The notes under the pieces: model-generated
Database searches by the model: none
Told to the model about the DNA's origin: nothing
Seen by the model: the letters and a program-made list of their open reading frames with translations, nothing else
From: an uncultured Spirochaetaceae bacterium
GTDB taxonomy: Bacteria > Spirochaetota > Spirochaetia > Sphaerochaetales > Sphaerochaetaceae
Length of the DNA: 59,818 bases
Assembly: GCA_944389105.1 (NCBI GenBank)
Contig: CALXLD010000037.1
Span: forward strand, 1 to 59,818
Direction: 5' to 3'
Shown here: piece after piece, positions 25,008 to 33,607 of the stretch
Numbering within the stretch: the stretch's first letter is position 1
How the letters are laid out: each line of letters starts with the position of its first letter
Translations under genes and position numbers: made by a program

Positions 25008-26212
25008 TACTCCACCCCTTTTCTATATGCAGCATACAGCTCCTGATACTTCAAGGGAGACCTATCAAGTGCCGTACGGAATCTATACTGCTTTCCTTCA
25101 GCATAGAACTCTACAGTCTGCTTTGCATTTATAACCATTGATTCAATTGACTGGAATGGGAAGAAAAGCTCTGAAAAGCTGCTCTCCCCGTGCCTGACTT
25201 CACCTTCAAAGACAAAGAAAAACCCCTCATGGCAAGCTCCGACCGTGAATGAATCAGACACAGTCTCAAGCTTCTTCCTCCCCGGAATCTGAAACAGGAT
25301 CCCATGATCTGAGAAAATCTGCTCTTTTCCGCTTTCCGCATAAATATGTTCCAGCTCGCCCTTCTCCCACTCATGCCATTCAGAAAGCCTTGTATATGGG
25401 ATCTTCTCATCATTAGTCCTGATTTTTCCATATTCATCGAAATCTGCAGAAAAACCGCAGGATGAACACCGTACCGTGTTGCCATGGCTTTCCATTGTAG
25501 AGAACTTCCCGCATCTCGGGCAGAGATAGAAAAGACGTTCAGACCCTTCTGCAAGCGTATCGGACTTATATGGTATATGAGCTGTATCTTCCCATTCATC
25601 CGTAGAGAATGAAAGACACTCTTTCGTAAGAGCCGTAATTTCCGGAAGCGTCATTCTTTCAATCTCCTCGGGAGTCAGGACTCTGACAACACGTATTGAT
25701 ACAGGACCTTTCCTGACTTTATCCGACCATCGGGGTTTATTGAGGAAACCACCTTCAATATGAACAAAAATAATCGGAACCTTGAAAATCCTTACAAGCT
25801 TGGCCGTTGCTGCCGTGATGTCCATCATCTCCCCATCCCAGCTTCTCGTGCCTTCCGGAAAAAGACCTACAATATCCCCGTTCTTGAGAGCTTTAGAGAT
25901 ATTTCTTATAGTCTCCAGATCACTCCTGCCTTGGATTTTAGGTATTGCATGGACAAGATGCCTCAGGAGGAAACCGACGCCTTTCATCTTAAACAGATAG
26001 CTTCCCGCAACCCATCTAATGGTGTATGGATACATCTCTGAAATGAAGAAAGGGTCGTTTGTATGTGTATGATTCCCAAAAACAACAGCAGGACCGGTAA
26101 ATGGAAGCACAGCCTCCATACCAGTACTGCTCATTCTGTATTTTCTCTTTAAAAAAGTTCCATATGTCAGCTTCAGAAATCTGAAAGCTGGAGTCAAACT
26201 ACACCGTCCCAC
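25007..26212 (-). CDS. Lysophospholipid acyltransferase (PlsC-like) with C-terminal zinc-ribbon extension
   Basis: 401 residues. The acyltransferase domain (about 35-215) has HX4D in NHTHTNDPF and the FPEGTRSWDG motif, both required for transfer of acyl groups to glycerolipids. After it comes a zinc ribbon (CPRCGK...CSSCGF, about 237-260) and a further beta-rich region of about 130 residues, an unusual addition to PlsC-type enzymes (normally about 240 residues). The first possible start is GTG 26212; TTG 26197 is an alternative. In the same run as gltS. Acyl acceptor unknown. Confidence 0.8.
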   Translation of the reverse strand: MGRCSLTPAFRFLKLTYGTFLKRKYRMSSTGMEAVLPFTGPAVVFGNHTHTNDPFFISEMYPYTIRWVAGSYLFKMKGVGFLLRHLVHAIPKIQGRSDLETIRNISKALKNGDIVGLFPEGTRSWDGEMMDITAATAKLVRIFKVPIIFVHIEGGFLNKPRWSDKVRKGPVSIRVVRVLTPEEIERMTLPEITALTKECLSFSTDEWEDTAHIPYKSDTLAEGSERLFYLCPRCGKFSTMESHGNTVRCSSCGFSADFDEYGKIRTNDEKIPYTRLSEWHEWEKGELEHIYAESGKEQIFSDHGILFQIPGRKKLETVSDSFTVGACHEGFFFVFEGEVRHGESSFSELFFPFQSIESMVINAKQTVEFYAEGKQYRFRTALDRSPLKYQELYAAYRKGVE

Positions 26213-26275
26213 AGTCTACAGATTTTATTTGTATCAGTGCTCAAGCACAACACCCTGATGGCAGGAATGGATATT

Positions 26276-26989
26276 TTAACCTGCAGCTGTCAGTGTTTTT
26301 TCCGCAATATTAATAATATTCCGTGCAAGTCTCTCTATTGATTCATCTTCCAGAAATGAAATTCCTTCTGCATCTAGCCCTGCTGCCCAGTTGATCGAGT
26401 AGGCAACTGCAGCATTTCTTATACCTGCTTCCTTAAGCAATGCAGCTTCAGTCCCAAGCGTCATACCGACAACATCCGCCCCCATATTCCTGTATGCCAT
26501 TATCTCTGCAGGTGTCTCAAGCCTTGGCCCATTCGTCGTAATATATACACAGTCAAGCGCAAGGGAGCTGCCGCTGTTTATTGCATTCCTGGCGAATCTT
26601 GCCCCAAGCTTCCGATCAAAAGGTTCGACAAACGGAGTATGCCGTACTTCCCTTGTACTGCCATCGTAAAATGTATTTGCTCTTGAGAAGGCAAGGTCAA
26701 TAAAGTCACGGACCAGCCCGAAGCGTCCAGGAGAAAGCCGCCTTGTGATAGAACCCACGGCATAGATTGAAATCACTTCATCGACATCAAGATCCATCAG
26801 AGCCTGAACATTCGCTTTATAATTTATCATATGGGGAGGCAACGTATGACCCGGCTTATGGCGAGGAAGGTAGAGTATTCCATCGATTATCGAATAATAT
26901 GCGTCACCATACTTAGTAACAATCATCTCCATCTTCTCAAGGAACCGCGAATCCTTATCTATTCCGGTTCCGCCGATTATAGCCTTCAA
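26276..26989 (-). CDS. MTAP-family purine nucleoside phosphorylase, probably 6-oxopurine specific
   Basis: 237 residues. Family features: N-terminal IIGGTGI, RHKPGHTLPPHMINYKANVQAL (phosphate and ribosyl site), GLVRDFIDLA, and the purine-site block TTNGPRLETPAEIMAYRNMGAD followed by VGMTLGTEAALLKE. At the base-recognition position where adenine-specific MTAPs have Asp in 'DYD', this protein reads SINWAAG with Asn, as in 6-oxopurine phosphorylases. So inosine/guanosine or methylthioinosine is a likelier substrate than MTA (inference). Starts with TTG at 26989, GGAGG 6 nt upstream, overlapping the isomerase gene by 4 nt. Confidence 0.8.
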   Translation of the reverse strand: MKAIIGGTGIDKDSRFLEKMEMIVTKYGDAYYSIIDGILYLPRHKPGHTLPPHMINYKANVQALMDLDVDEVISIYAVGSITRRLSPGRFGLVRDFIDLAFSRANTFYDGSTREVRHTPFVEPFDRKLGARFARNAINSGSSLALDCVYITTNGPRLETPAEIMAYRNMGADVVGMTLGTEAALLKEAGIRNAAVAYSINWAAGLDAEGISFLEDESIERLARNIINIAEKTLTAAG

Positions 26990-27930
26990 ATTACACCTCC
27001 ATCAGTGATTATCCCAGTAACCAGTTCCGGCTCTATTATATCAAAACATGGGTAAATCGCAGATGCTTCGTCAGCAGCGATCCTTACACCTGCAATACTC
27101 TTGATGCACTCACCGTCTCTGTACTCTATTTCAATATCATCACGTTTCTTTCCTTTATCAAGTCCAAGGGAGAACGCGTAATATGGAATATTATAGTATC
27201 TTGAGGCTATCGCATTTCCAAGTGTCCCTGTCTTGTTTACAACAGTCCTGTCCTCAAGCGCCAAGTCAGAAGCTGTCATATATTTTGTTATCCTGCCTTC
27301 CCTCATGAAATGAGCAGCCATTCCATCAGTTATCAGGTAGCATTCTATCCCAATCATCCTCAGACATGGTTCTGTAAGATGCGCCCCCTGCAGGTATGGC
27401 CTCGTCTCTGGGACAAATACACAGAGATGCTTTCCTCTCGAAACAGCTTTTCTGACAGAAAGCATGAAAGTATGCTCAGGAAAGCATGTTGTAAGTATCC
27501 CATCCCCATCAGCTATCATCTGCTCACCTATATCCGAAATCCGATCATATAAATCATCATAATAGCCAAAGGCAGAGGAAATGAGGGCCTCCATGTCTTC
27601 ACCGGATTCATAGCGGGACATCAATGAGGCAAGTTCTCTTTTCATAGTTGTGTTAGTCGGCCTTGCTGCAGATAGCGACAGCACTGCTTCTTCAAGTGAA
27701 GCCTCATCTGTCCTGTATGTGAAAAGAAGGGTATTGAGCGCAACCTCAAGCGGTCCTCCACCCTGCGTAACCATTTCCTTTATAGCACCTGCTGCCTCAG
27801 CATAATTGCGGCAGAAGACTTCCACCTCCTCAAAAGGAAGCCTGCGCCTATCTGTTATATAAATACCTTCATCCGTTATTCTTGAGATTCTATCATGCTG
27901 AAGGTATCTGGGAAGAAGCGGATCAATCAT
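26986..27930 (-). CDS. MtnA-like sugar-1-phosphate isomerase (eIF2B-alpha/MtnA superfamily)
   Basis: 314 residues from ATG 27930, which overlaps the deaminase stop by 8 nt; a longer frame (to 27996) would lie inside the deaminase gene. Visible: IKEMVTQGGGPLEVA where MtnA has AIRDMxVRGAPAIG, the Cys region TTCFPEHTFML, ETRPYLQGAHLTEPCLRMIG, the catalytic-Asp segment LITDGMAAHFM, NKTGTLGNAI, and a late NIEPELVTGIIT-like DIIEPELVTGIITDGG. MtnA converts 5-methylthioribose-1-P to the ribulose-1-P; the altered GAPAIG motif suggests another aldose-1-phosphate may be used. Confidence 0.8.
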   Translation of the reverse strand: MIDPLLPRYLQHDRISRITDEGIYITDRRRLPFEEVEVFCRNYAEAAGAIKEMVTQGGGPLEVALNTLLFTYRTDEASLEEAVLSLSAARPTNTTMKRELASLMSRYESGEDMEALISSAFGYYDDLYDRISDIGEQMIADGDGILTTCFPEHTFMLSVRKAVSRGKHLCVFVPETRPYLQGAHLTEPCLRMIGIECYLITDGMAAHFMREGRITKYMTASDLALEDRTVVNKTGTLGNAIASRYYNIPYYAFSLGLDKGKKRDDIEIEYRDGECIKSIAGVRIAADEASAIYPCFDIIEPELVTGIITDGGVI

Positions 27931-28408
27931 TCCAGAAATCCACATGATCGCGGCAGATAAGGGCAAGAAGCTCCTCATCTTCAGCAGGACCTTCAATCAC
28001 TATATCCTTCTGGCCTCTCGCCACGACTTCCCTAGAGGAAAGCGAGAATGTAGGATTCTCATCGTTATCACCAGTGAATTTCAGAAGATCCTTCTCCGTA
28101 GCTCCGAAAACAAGTCTTCCGACATTTGTCCAGTAAAGAGCTCCCGTGCACATGCAACATGGTTCAAAATTTGAGTAAAGCGTGCATTCCTTCAGCTTTT
28201 CTGGACTATATAGCCTTGCAGCTTTCAAAAGCAGAAGGGTCTCTGCATGATAAGCACTTCCGCCCTCCTGGAACTCATTTCCCTGTTCAAGAAGTACATT
28301 GCCATCCTTGTCAGCAAGAAGCGCTCCAAATGGATGATTACCGCTCTCCATAGCCTTGTGGGCTATTTCAGCTGTTCTCCTCAGCAATTCGATATCCTTT
28401 TCATTCAT
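27923..28408 (-). CDS. Nucleobase/nucleoside deaminase, cytidine deaminase fold
   Basis: 161 residues from ATG 28408. Zinc site HAE (SAYHAETLLLL, about 58-68) plus PCCMC (FEPCCMCTGALYW, about 87-99), and the HPFGALLADKDGNVL opening typical of guanine deaminase/TadA-like enzymes. It lacks the extra residues of a tRNA adenosine deaminase that I would expect, and sits in a nucleoside operon, so a free base or nucleoside (guanine, or an adenosine derivative) is the likely substrate. The start codon lies 6 nt after TACAAT (28415-28420) and has no Shine-Dalgarno. Confidence 0.8.
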   Translation of the reverse strand: MNEKDIELLRRTAEIAHKAMESGNHPFGALLADKDGNVLLEQGNEFQEGGSAYHAETLLLLKAARLYSPEKLKECTLYSNFEPCCMCTGALYWTNVGRLVFGATEKDLLKFTGDNDENPTFSLSSREVVARGQKDIVIEGPAEDEELLALICRDHVDFWND

Positions 28409-28452
28409 ACGCCCATTGTACCCCATATCCACAGAATCTTCACTTCGCTTCG

Positions 28453-28481
28453 TTGACCGCTTCTTATCATATGGCTAAATT
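28453..28481 (+). promoter_or_regulatory. Promoter of the FKBP-type isomerase gene
   Basis: TTGACC (28453-28458), 17-bp spacer, TAAATT (28476-28481), leader of about 25 nt with GGAGG before the ATG at 28512. Confidence 0.55.
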
Positions 28482-28511
28482 TGAAGAAGACTTCACTAAT
28501 TGGAGGTTTTA

Positions 28512-29804
28512 ATGAAGAGAATACTATCTGCTATGGCATTTCTCATCTTTTCGGGAATGCTGCTCTTTGCTCAGGGAGTACAGGAACCACAGAGCGATGA
28601 AACACTCGTAAAGGTCACAGACGTAACCGTTGATGACCAGGGGAACTACAGAATTGATTCACTCCGTCAGGATGGACAAAGAGTGATTTACATAGCAAAT
28701 GATGCTTCTACAGCTACGGATACTCCTTTTTCAGAGCTGAAGGATGGGGATTTCATACTTGTGAAGGATAGCGGAATAATGACAATGTCGCTTCCTCCGC
28801 AGATGCCTGCTGTGAATGTAAGGAATGTAACAGATGCAGTTGCTGCTGGTCTTATCACTTACGCCTCATCAGCTCCTGCAGTGCTCCCAGGCGTCGAGAT
28901 TGCAATCGGCAATGTTGATAGAGAGAATCTGGATTCTGCATTCTCCTACTCCTATGGATATCTTTCCATGGAGGGCCTGATATCACAGAATCTTTATCCT
29001 CGTGGAGGATATTTTGCACGTGGAGTCATCGATGCCTCCAATATCGGAGAAGTAACACCTCTTCTGACAACAGAAGAAATGTCATCGGTTCTTGATGAAT
29101 TCATGACTACTGTCTATAACGCTGGACTTCCTACTGATTACGGTGAGGTAATCGCTGACGAAGAGAGCATCATGGCTCTTGCGAGACCGGAATCCCTTGA
29201 AGACAGATTCGGTTATGCATATGGATACTTCACTATCATCAACCTTCTCTATGGTGGCGTGACGGTTCAGGCAAATGAGTTTGCAGCAGGAGTCCTGACA
29301 GCACTTTATGGAGCAGAGCCTGTATTTACCGAAGAAGAGATGAATGGCTTTATTGAAGCATACATCCAGAAGCTAGCTGATGATTACAGAGCATGGCTTG
29401 AGCAGCTCTCAGCTGAGAACCTCAGTGCAGCAGAGACATTCCTGGCAGACAATGCCCAGAGAGAAGGCGTCACAGTTCTGCCATCAGGAGTTCAGATTGA
29501 ATTCACATATGATGACACAACAGAAGGAGCCAGCCCTGTCGATACAGATACAGTCACTGTTGACTACACGCTCACATTGATGGATGGAACAGTTATGGAT
29601 CAGGGTACTGATGTATCATTCTCTCTTTCATCACTTATTCCTGGCTTTACTGAAGCGGTGAAGGCTATGACAGTCGGAGACAGCATCAGAGCATATATTC
29701 CGCCAGAGCTTGGATATGGAGAGGCAGGAACCCAGACAATCGAACCAAACTCTCTCCTCATCTTTGATATCACACTGGATAGCATAGACTCAGCAGAAGT
29801 CTGA
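28512..29804 (+). CDS. Exported FKBP-type peptidyl-prolyl cis-trans isomerase
   Basis: 430 residues from ATG 28512 (GGAGG 7 nt upstream). Signal peptide MKRILSAMAFLIFSGMLLFAQ with cleavage likely after AFAQ-like LLFAQ-G; no lipobox Cys. The mid region holds two FKBP-N-like helical repeats (DSAFSYSYGYLSMEGLI and EDRFGYAYGYFTIINLL), a dimerisation-type module. The C-terminal FKBP domain (about 340-430) shows VDTDTVTVDYTLTLMDGTV, LIPGFTEAVKAMTVGD and IPPELGYGEAG. Folding helper in the periplasm, Mip/FkpA-like. Monocistronic with a strong terminator. Confidence 0.9.
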   Translation: MKRILSAMAFLIFSGMLLFAQGVQEPQSDETLVKVTDVTVDDQGNYRIDSLRQDGQRVIYIANDASTATDTPFSELKDGDFILVKDSGIMTMSLPPQMPAVNVRNVTDAVAAGLITYASSAPAVLPGVEIAIGNVDRENLDSAFSYSYGYLSMEGLISQNLYPRGGYFARGVIDASNIGEVTPLLTTEEMSSVLDEFMTTVYNAGLPTDYGEVIADEESIMALARPESLEDRFGYAYGYFTIINLLYGGVTVQANEFAAGVLTALYGAEPVFTEEEMNGFIEAYIQKLADDYRAWLEQLSAENLSAAETFLADNAQREGVTVLPSGVQIEFTYDDTTEGASPVDTDTVTVDYTLTLMDGTVMDQGTDVSFSLSSLIPGFTEAVKAMTVGDSIRAYIPPELGYGEAGTQTIEPNSLLIFDITLDSIDSAEV

Positions 29805-29825
29805 GAAAAGTATTCATAACACATT

Positions 29826-29857
29826 GGTTCACCTCATATCGGGGTGAACCTTTTTTT
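29826..29857 (+). terminator. Rho-independent terminator after the FKBP gene
   Basis: GGTTCACC/GGTGAACC stem with a short loop, followed by T7. Confidence 0.9.
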
Positions 29858-29967
29858 GTCTCATCATATTCATTCTGTGAAAAAGCTATGCTGCCAGGCT
29901 ATTTGCTATTATCCTTGTGAAGACATCATATTGGAAACAATAATCTTGTATCAGATCTCTAATAGAT

Positions 29968-30345
29968 TCAGAAAACAAACCTGACCGCTTTTGTGTGTTC
30001 AGGAAGTGCATATGAAACACCCCGCTTCACTGTGCTTTCACTACTATAAATAAGGAAACGGCCCGGCTGCATCCTGAATACGGAACCATCAATGGAAAGA
30101 ATCTCATCTCCTTCGAGCACTATCTCCATTATTCTCTTTCCATCTGTGCCGGAACCATCAAAGCCTTTATCAGAGGTAAGAAAGGTGTCGATTATATATC
30201 TGACATTGCTTTTTTCAGGGGTATCATACTCTCCCTTCCCCTGATCATAAGGAAGGGAGCGATCCATTACATCAATAATAGTCCGTATTTCGGGAAATAC
30301 TCCTTCATAGCTCTCAAGTTCTGCAAGAGTATCAAAAACCACCAT
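29968..30345 (-). CDS. YhcH/YjgK/YiaL family protein
   Basis: 125 residues from ATG 30345 (two nt after the stop of the kinase-like gene; a TTG at 30351 is possible). The opening MVVFDTLAELESY and the C-terminal RFLIYSSESTVKRGVSYALPEHTKAVRFVF follow the YhcH cupin pattern (MIFDxLxNLxxY ... FPxexHxPG... VKKVVxKV), but the central HxxxxDIQ motif is replaced by NVRYIIDTFL. YhcH proteins are linked to sialic acid or other sugar catabolism. Coupled to a Cmk-like kinase, which is not a usual partner. Confidence 0.65.
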   Translation of the reverse strand: MVVFDTLAELESYEGVFPEIRTIIDVMDRSLPYDQGKGEYDTPEKSNVRYIIDTFLTSDKGFDGSGTDGKRIMEIVLEGDEILSIDGSVFRMQPGRFLIYSSESTVKRGVSYALPEHTKAVRFVF

Positions 30346-30347
30346 AC

Positions 30348-30980
30348 TCAAGCCTTATTCTTCTCGACAAGCTCTTTGAAACGCACAATCTCCTCCACAC
30401 AGCCATCGATTCCTAAAAGCGAGGAATCCAGCGACAGAGAATATGTACGGCACATACCCCATTTCCTGTCTGAATAATAATTATAGAAATTGGCCCTGCT
30501 CTTATCATTCTTCAGGCAGACTTCCTCTGCCCTGTCAGCTGGGACTCCATATACCTCAACAGCCCTCTTGACTCTGGCATCCAGAGGAGCATGTATGAAA
30601 ATGGATATGAGATCAGGATTGTCTTTAAGGATATAATCGCCGCAGCGTCCGATTATAATGCAGGATTCCCTCTTTGCCACTTTCCTGATTGTATTGGACT
30701 GAATCAGGAAAAGCTGATCATTGAGCGGCATCTCATTAAAGCCAAGCGTTCCGGAAGACATCGGATAATTCCCCATAACCAGAGAATAAAGGAGAGAAGA
30801 AGCTGGCTTTTCATCTGCATTGCGGAAAAGCTCTTCCGAAAAACCGCTATCCTTAGCTGCCATAGCCAGAAGTTCCTTGTCATAATATGGAATACCTAAC
30901 CTCTCAGCAAGCTTCTTGCCAACCATTCTCCCACCAGAACCGAACTGCCGACCTATTGTAAATATAGTTTTTTCACCCAT
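30348..30980 (-). CDS. Cytidylate kinase-like family protein
   Basis: 210 residues. N-terminal IFTIGRQFGSGGRMVGKKLAE is the P-loop of the cytidylate-kinase-like family (GxFGSGGR, without the Walker Lys-Ser/Thr pair of true Cmk), then IPYYDKELLAMAAK, ESCIIIGRCGDYIL and NFYNYYSDRKWG. Members are predicted nucleotide kinases of unknown substrate and are frequent in anaerobes. AGGAGG lies 6 nt upstream of the ATG. Followed directly by the YhcH gene. Close relative of the gene at 32.9-33.5 kb. Confidence 0.85.
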   Translation of the reverse strand: MGEKTIFTIGRQFGSGGRMVGKKLAERLGIPYYDKELLAMAAKDSGFSEELFRNADEKPASSLLYSLVMGNYPMSSGTLGFNEMPLNDQLFLIQSNTIRKVAKRESCIIIGRCGDYILKDNPDLISIFIHAPLDARVKRAVEVYGVPADRAEEVCLKNDKSRANFYNYYSDRKWGMCRTYSLSLDSSLLGIDGCVEEIVRFKELVEKNKA

Positions 30981-31042
30981 ATCCAGCCTCCTGGTTACAT
31001 TATAAACCAGAAATTGAGGTTTTCAGAAAAAATACACATTTC

Positions 31043-31606
31043 CTAAATACCTTCAACGCAGTGCTGGATAAGTATTTTCAGACCTATGGCAATGAGGATC
31101 AGACCACCGGCAAGCTCCGCCTTAGACTTGTATTTGCTGCCAGCAATCGAACCAAGCTTCACTCCAAACGAAGAAAGGATAAATGTTATCACACCGATGA
31201 AGGAAACCGCCCAGTAGATGTTTCCATCGACAGCGGCAAGCGCAATGCCTGAAGCAAGCGCATCTATTGAAGTCGCGATTGCAAGAGGAAGCATTGCCCG
31301 CCAGGAAAGCAGAGGGCTCTCCTCTTCTTCCTTTCTGGATCTTGACTCGATAATCATGGAGACACCAATGGCACCAAGCAGACAGAATGCGACCCAATGA
31401 TCAAATGCACCGATAAGATCGGAAAGCTGAAGGCCGACAAAATAACCGGCCAGCGGCATGAGTGCCTGGAAAAAACCAAACCATAACCCAACTATCATGG
31501 AACTTTTAAGCGTAGTCCGGCCTATAGCGAGCCCTTTGCAGATAGCAACAGCAAAAGCATCCATGCTAAGCCCTACGGCTAGCACAAAAAGTTCACCTAT
31601 TCCCAT
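31043..31606 (-). CDS. mntP: Manganese efflux pump MntP
   Basis: 187 residues from ATG 31606 (GGAG 6 nt upstream; the TTG at 31618 is less likely). Six transmembrane helices in two halves, each with the family signature: GLSMDAFAVAICKGLA (about 12-27) and ATSIDALASGIALA (about 108-121), whose Asp residues line the Mn path. Exports Mn2+. No yybP-ykoY-type leader fits in the 40 nt between it and the flavodiiron gene terminator. Downstream of the flavodiiron gene on the same strand. Confidence 0.95.
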   Translation of the reverse strand: MGIGELFVLAVGLSMDAFAVAICKGLAIGRTTLKSSMIVGLWFGFFQALMPLAGYFVGLQLSDLIGAFDHWVAFCLLGAIGVSMIIESRSRKEEEESPLLSWRAMLPLAIATSIDALASGIALAAVDGNIYWAVSFIGVITFILSSFGVKLGSIAGSKYKSKAELAGGLILIAIGLKILIQHCVEGI

Positions 31607-31618
31607 GTCATTCTCCAA

Positions 31619-31642
31619 GAAAAAGCGAGGCCGGAGCCTCGC
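31619..31642 (-). terminator. Rho-independent terminator after the flavodiiron gene
   Basis: Minus strand GCGAGGC-TCCG-GCCTCGC followed by TTTTTCTT, 5 nt after the stop at 31648 and just upstream of the mntP Shine-Dalgarno. Confidence 0.85.
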
Positions 31643-31647
31643 AGTAA

Positions 31648-32853
31648 TCAGTTATTAACGCTCTCGGCAATAGCCGCTGCCATTGCATCCACTTCTCCAA
31701 GCTGCTCTTCCTTGAGAGAGGATTTAATTGAAAGCACCGGAGAAATAATTCTTATATCCTTCATGGAAGAAAGAAGCTCTGACATCTTCTTTCCTGCAGA
31801 AAGCGCCCATGAACCATTCTCTATTACTGCAACATCCCTGTTCTGGAATGCATGTGCCTTGAGCTCAATAAGGAGCATTTCCATCTTCGGGAAGATCTCA
31901 GCGTTGTATGTCGGAGATGCAAATACGATCGTGCTATACCTGAAGCATTCTGAAACAAGCACCGAGACATCTGTCTTAGAAGCATCATAAGTGTGGATAT
32001 TCCTGATACCCTTATCTGCAATCCTAGAAGAAAGCACATCCACGGCATTTGCTGTATTACCGTAGATTGAGGAATAAACAATAAGAGCACCTTTCTCTTC
32101 GCACTGATAGGAAGCCCATGTCTGATACTTTGATATGAACCACGAGATGTTCTCTCTCCAGATAGGACCGTGAAGAGGAAGAATCATCTTGATAGGAAGC
32201 GTGGCTGCCTTCTTGAGGGTATTCATAACCTGAACACCATACTTGCCGACGATATTGATATAATATCTTCTGGCATCATCAAGCCATTCGCCTTCAAAAT
32301 CAACTTCATCAGCATAGAGATTTCCGGAAAGAGCACCGAATGTTCCGAACGCATCAGCGGAGAAAAGGAAACCATTGGAAGTATCAAAAGTGACCATTAC
32401 CTCTGGCCAGTGGACCATAGGTGCAAACACGAATGCAAAAGTATGCTTTCCTGTAGTAAGAGTATCGCCATCCTTGACTATGTGAGCATGGGAGTCCACA
32501 TCAAAAGTATAGAATTGCCTGATCATCTGGATTGTCTTTGCATTTCCGACAATCTTCACATCCGGATAGCGGAGTACGATTTCAGCAATTACCGAGCAGT
32601 GGTCGGGTTCCATGTGGTTCACTACAAGATAGTCAAGAGTACGGCCCGAAAGCGCTGCCTCGACATTCTCAAGGAATTCTCTGGATACGGAATGATCTGC
32701 TGTATCCAGAAGAACTGTCTTATCATCAAGAACGACATATGAGTTATAGCTTACGCCACGCTCAATCGGATAGATATTCTCAAAAAGCGCCAGTCTCCTG
32801 TCGCTAGCACCTACGTAAAGGACATCATCTGCAATTTTTCTTATATTATTCAT
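31648..32853 (-). CDS. Flavodiiron protein (FprA family A-type flavoprotein)
   Basis: 401 residues. The N-terminal metallo-beta-lactamase-like domain holds the di-iron ligands in NHMEPDHCSV (HxExDH, about 80-89), a later His in PMVHWPE, Asp in FSADAFG and His in PLHGPIW. The C-terminal flavodoxin domain starts about 255 with IVYSSIYGNTANAVD (FMN phosphate loop). Such enzymes reduce O2 to water or NO to N2O and protect anaerobes. GGAGGAG lies about 8 nt upstream of the ATG. No rubredoxin domain is fused, so the electron donor is encoded elsewhere. Confidence 0.95.
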   Translation of the reverse strand: MNNIRKIADDVLYVGASDRRLALFENIYPIERGVSYNSYVVLDDKTVLLDTADHSVSREFLENVEAALSGRTLDYLVVNHMEPDHCSVIAEIVLRYPDVKIVGNAKTIQMIRQFYTFDVDSHAHIVKDGDTLTTGKHTFAFVFAPMVHWPEVMVTFDTSNGFLFSADAFGTFGALSGNLYADEVDFEGEWLDDARRYYINIVGKYGVQVMNTLKKAATLPIKMILPLHGPIWRENISWFISKYQTWASYQCEEKGALIVYSSIYGNTANAVDVLSSRIADKGIRNIHTYDASKTDVSVLVSECFRYSTIVFASPTYNAEIFPKMEMLLIELKAHAFQNRDVAVIENGSWALSAGKKMSELLSSMKDIRIISPVLSIKSSLKEEQLGEVDAMAAAIAESVNN

Positions 32854-32907
32854 ATGATAATCTCCTCCGCAGAACTATATACGAAGGAAGGATTATCAGC
32901 AACAAGT

Positions 32908-33498
32908 CTATGAAAGGAATGCAGCAATATGAGGAACAAGTTCCTTTATCACAAGATTTGAAGTATTGATACACAGATCGTAGGAAGCCTTATCACCCCA
33001 CTTTTCTCCAGTGTAGAACTCGTAGTATTTCATACGGCCCTTATCAACCTTCTGAATCATCTGCTTCATTTCCTTATCGGAAAGATGCTCTCCCTCCGGA
33101 GCTCTTTCATGGCATCTTCTGATCCTGCTTTCCATATCAGCATAAACAAAAATCCTGAATGGCTTGATATCACGAAGGATGTAATCCGCACAGCGCCCTA
33201 CGATAATGCAGTCAGAAGCAGCAGCCATTTCCTTTATGATATTGCTCTGTTCTGCATATACTGACTGCTGAATCTGAAAAGTCATATCAGGATAGAGACT
33301 GTGTCCAATGGTTATCGGAAGCAGAGGATATGGATGGTGTTCAACTACATTGTGTACATACTCCTCTGTAAGCTGCGTGCGTTTAGCAATCTCCGTAAGA
33401 ATTTCCTTGTCGTAGTAAGCAATCTTCAGATGGTCTGCAAGCCTGCGTCCTAATTCTCTTCCACCGCTTCCAAATTCACGACCTAAAGTAATAACCAT
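32908..33498 (-). CDS. Cytidylate kinase-like family protein
   Basis: 196 residues from ATG 33498 (AAGGAGG 7 nt upstream; the TTG at 33504 is inside that spacing). VITLGREFGSGGRELGRRLAD, IAYYDKEILTEIAK, DCIIVGRCADYILRD and MKYYEFYTGEKWGD match the gene at 30.3-31.0 kb block by block. Predicted P-loop nucleotide kinase of unknown substrate. 55 nt upstream of the flavodiiron gene on the same strand, so the two may be co-transcribed. Confidence 0.85.
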   Translation of the reverse strand: MVITLGREFGSGGRELGRRLADHLKIAYYDKEILTEIAKRTQLTEEYVHNVVEHHPYPLLPITIGHSLYPDMTFQIQQSVYAEQSNIIKEMAAASDCIIVGRCADYILRDIKPFRIFVYADMESRIRRCHERAPEGEHLSDKEMKQMIQKVDKGRMKYYEFYTGEKWGDKASYDLCINTSNLVIKELVPHIAAFLS

Positions 33499-33607
33499 AT
33501 CCAATCCTCCTTATCCTATAAATCATACCCCCGCGATATCCATCCATACAAGTCTTGGTGAACTCACAGTTAAGGAAATATTAACAAAATCAAACAGAAT
33601 TCCTGCT

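Noticed and set aside
31607..31647. yybP-ykoY manganese riboswitch upstream of mntP
   Set aside because: The space is about 40 nt and is filled by the flavodiiron terminator and the mntP ribosome site.
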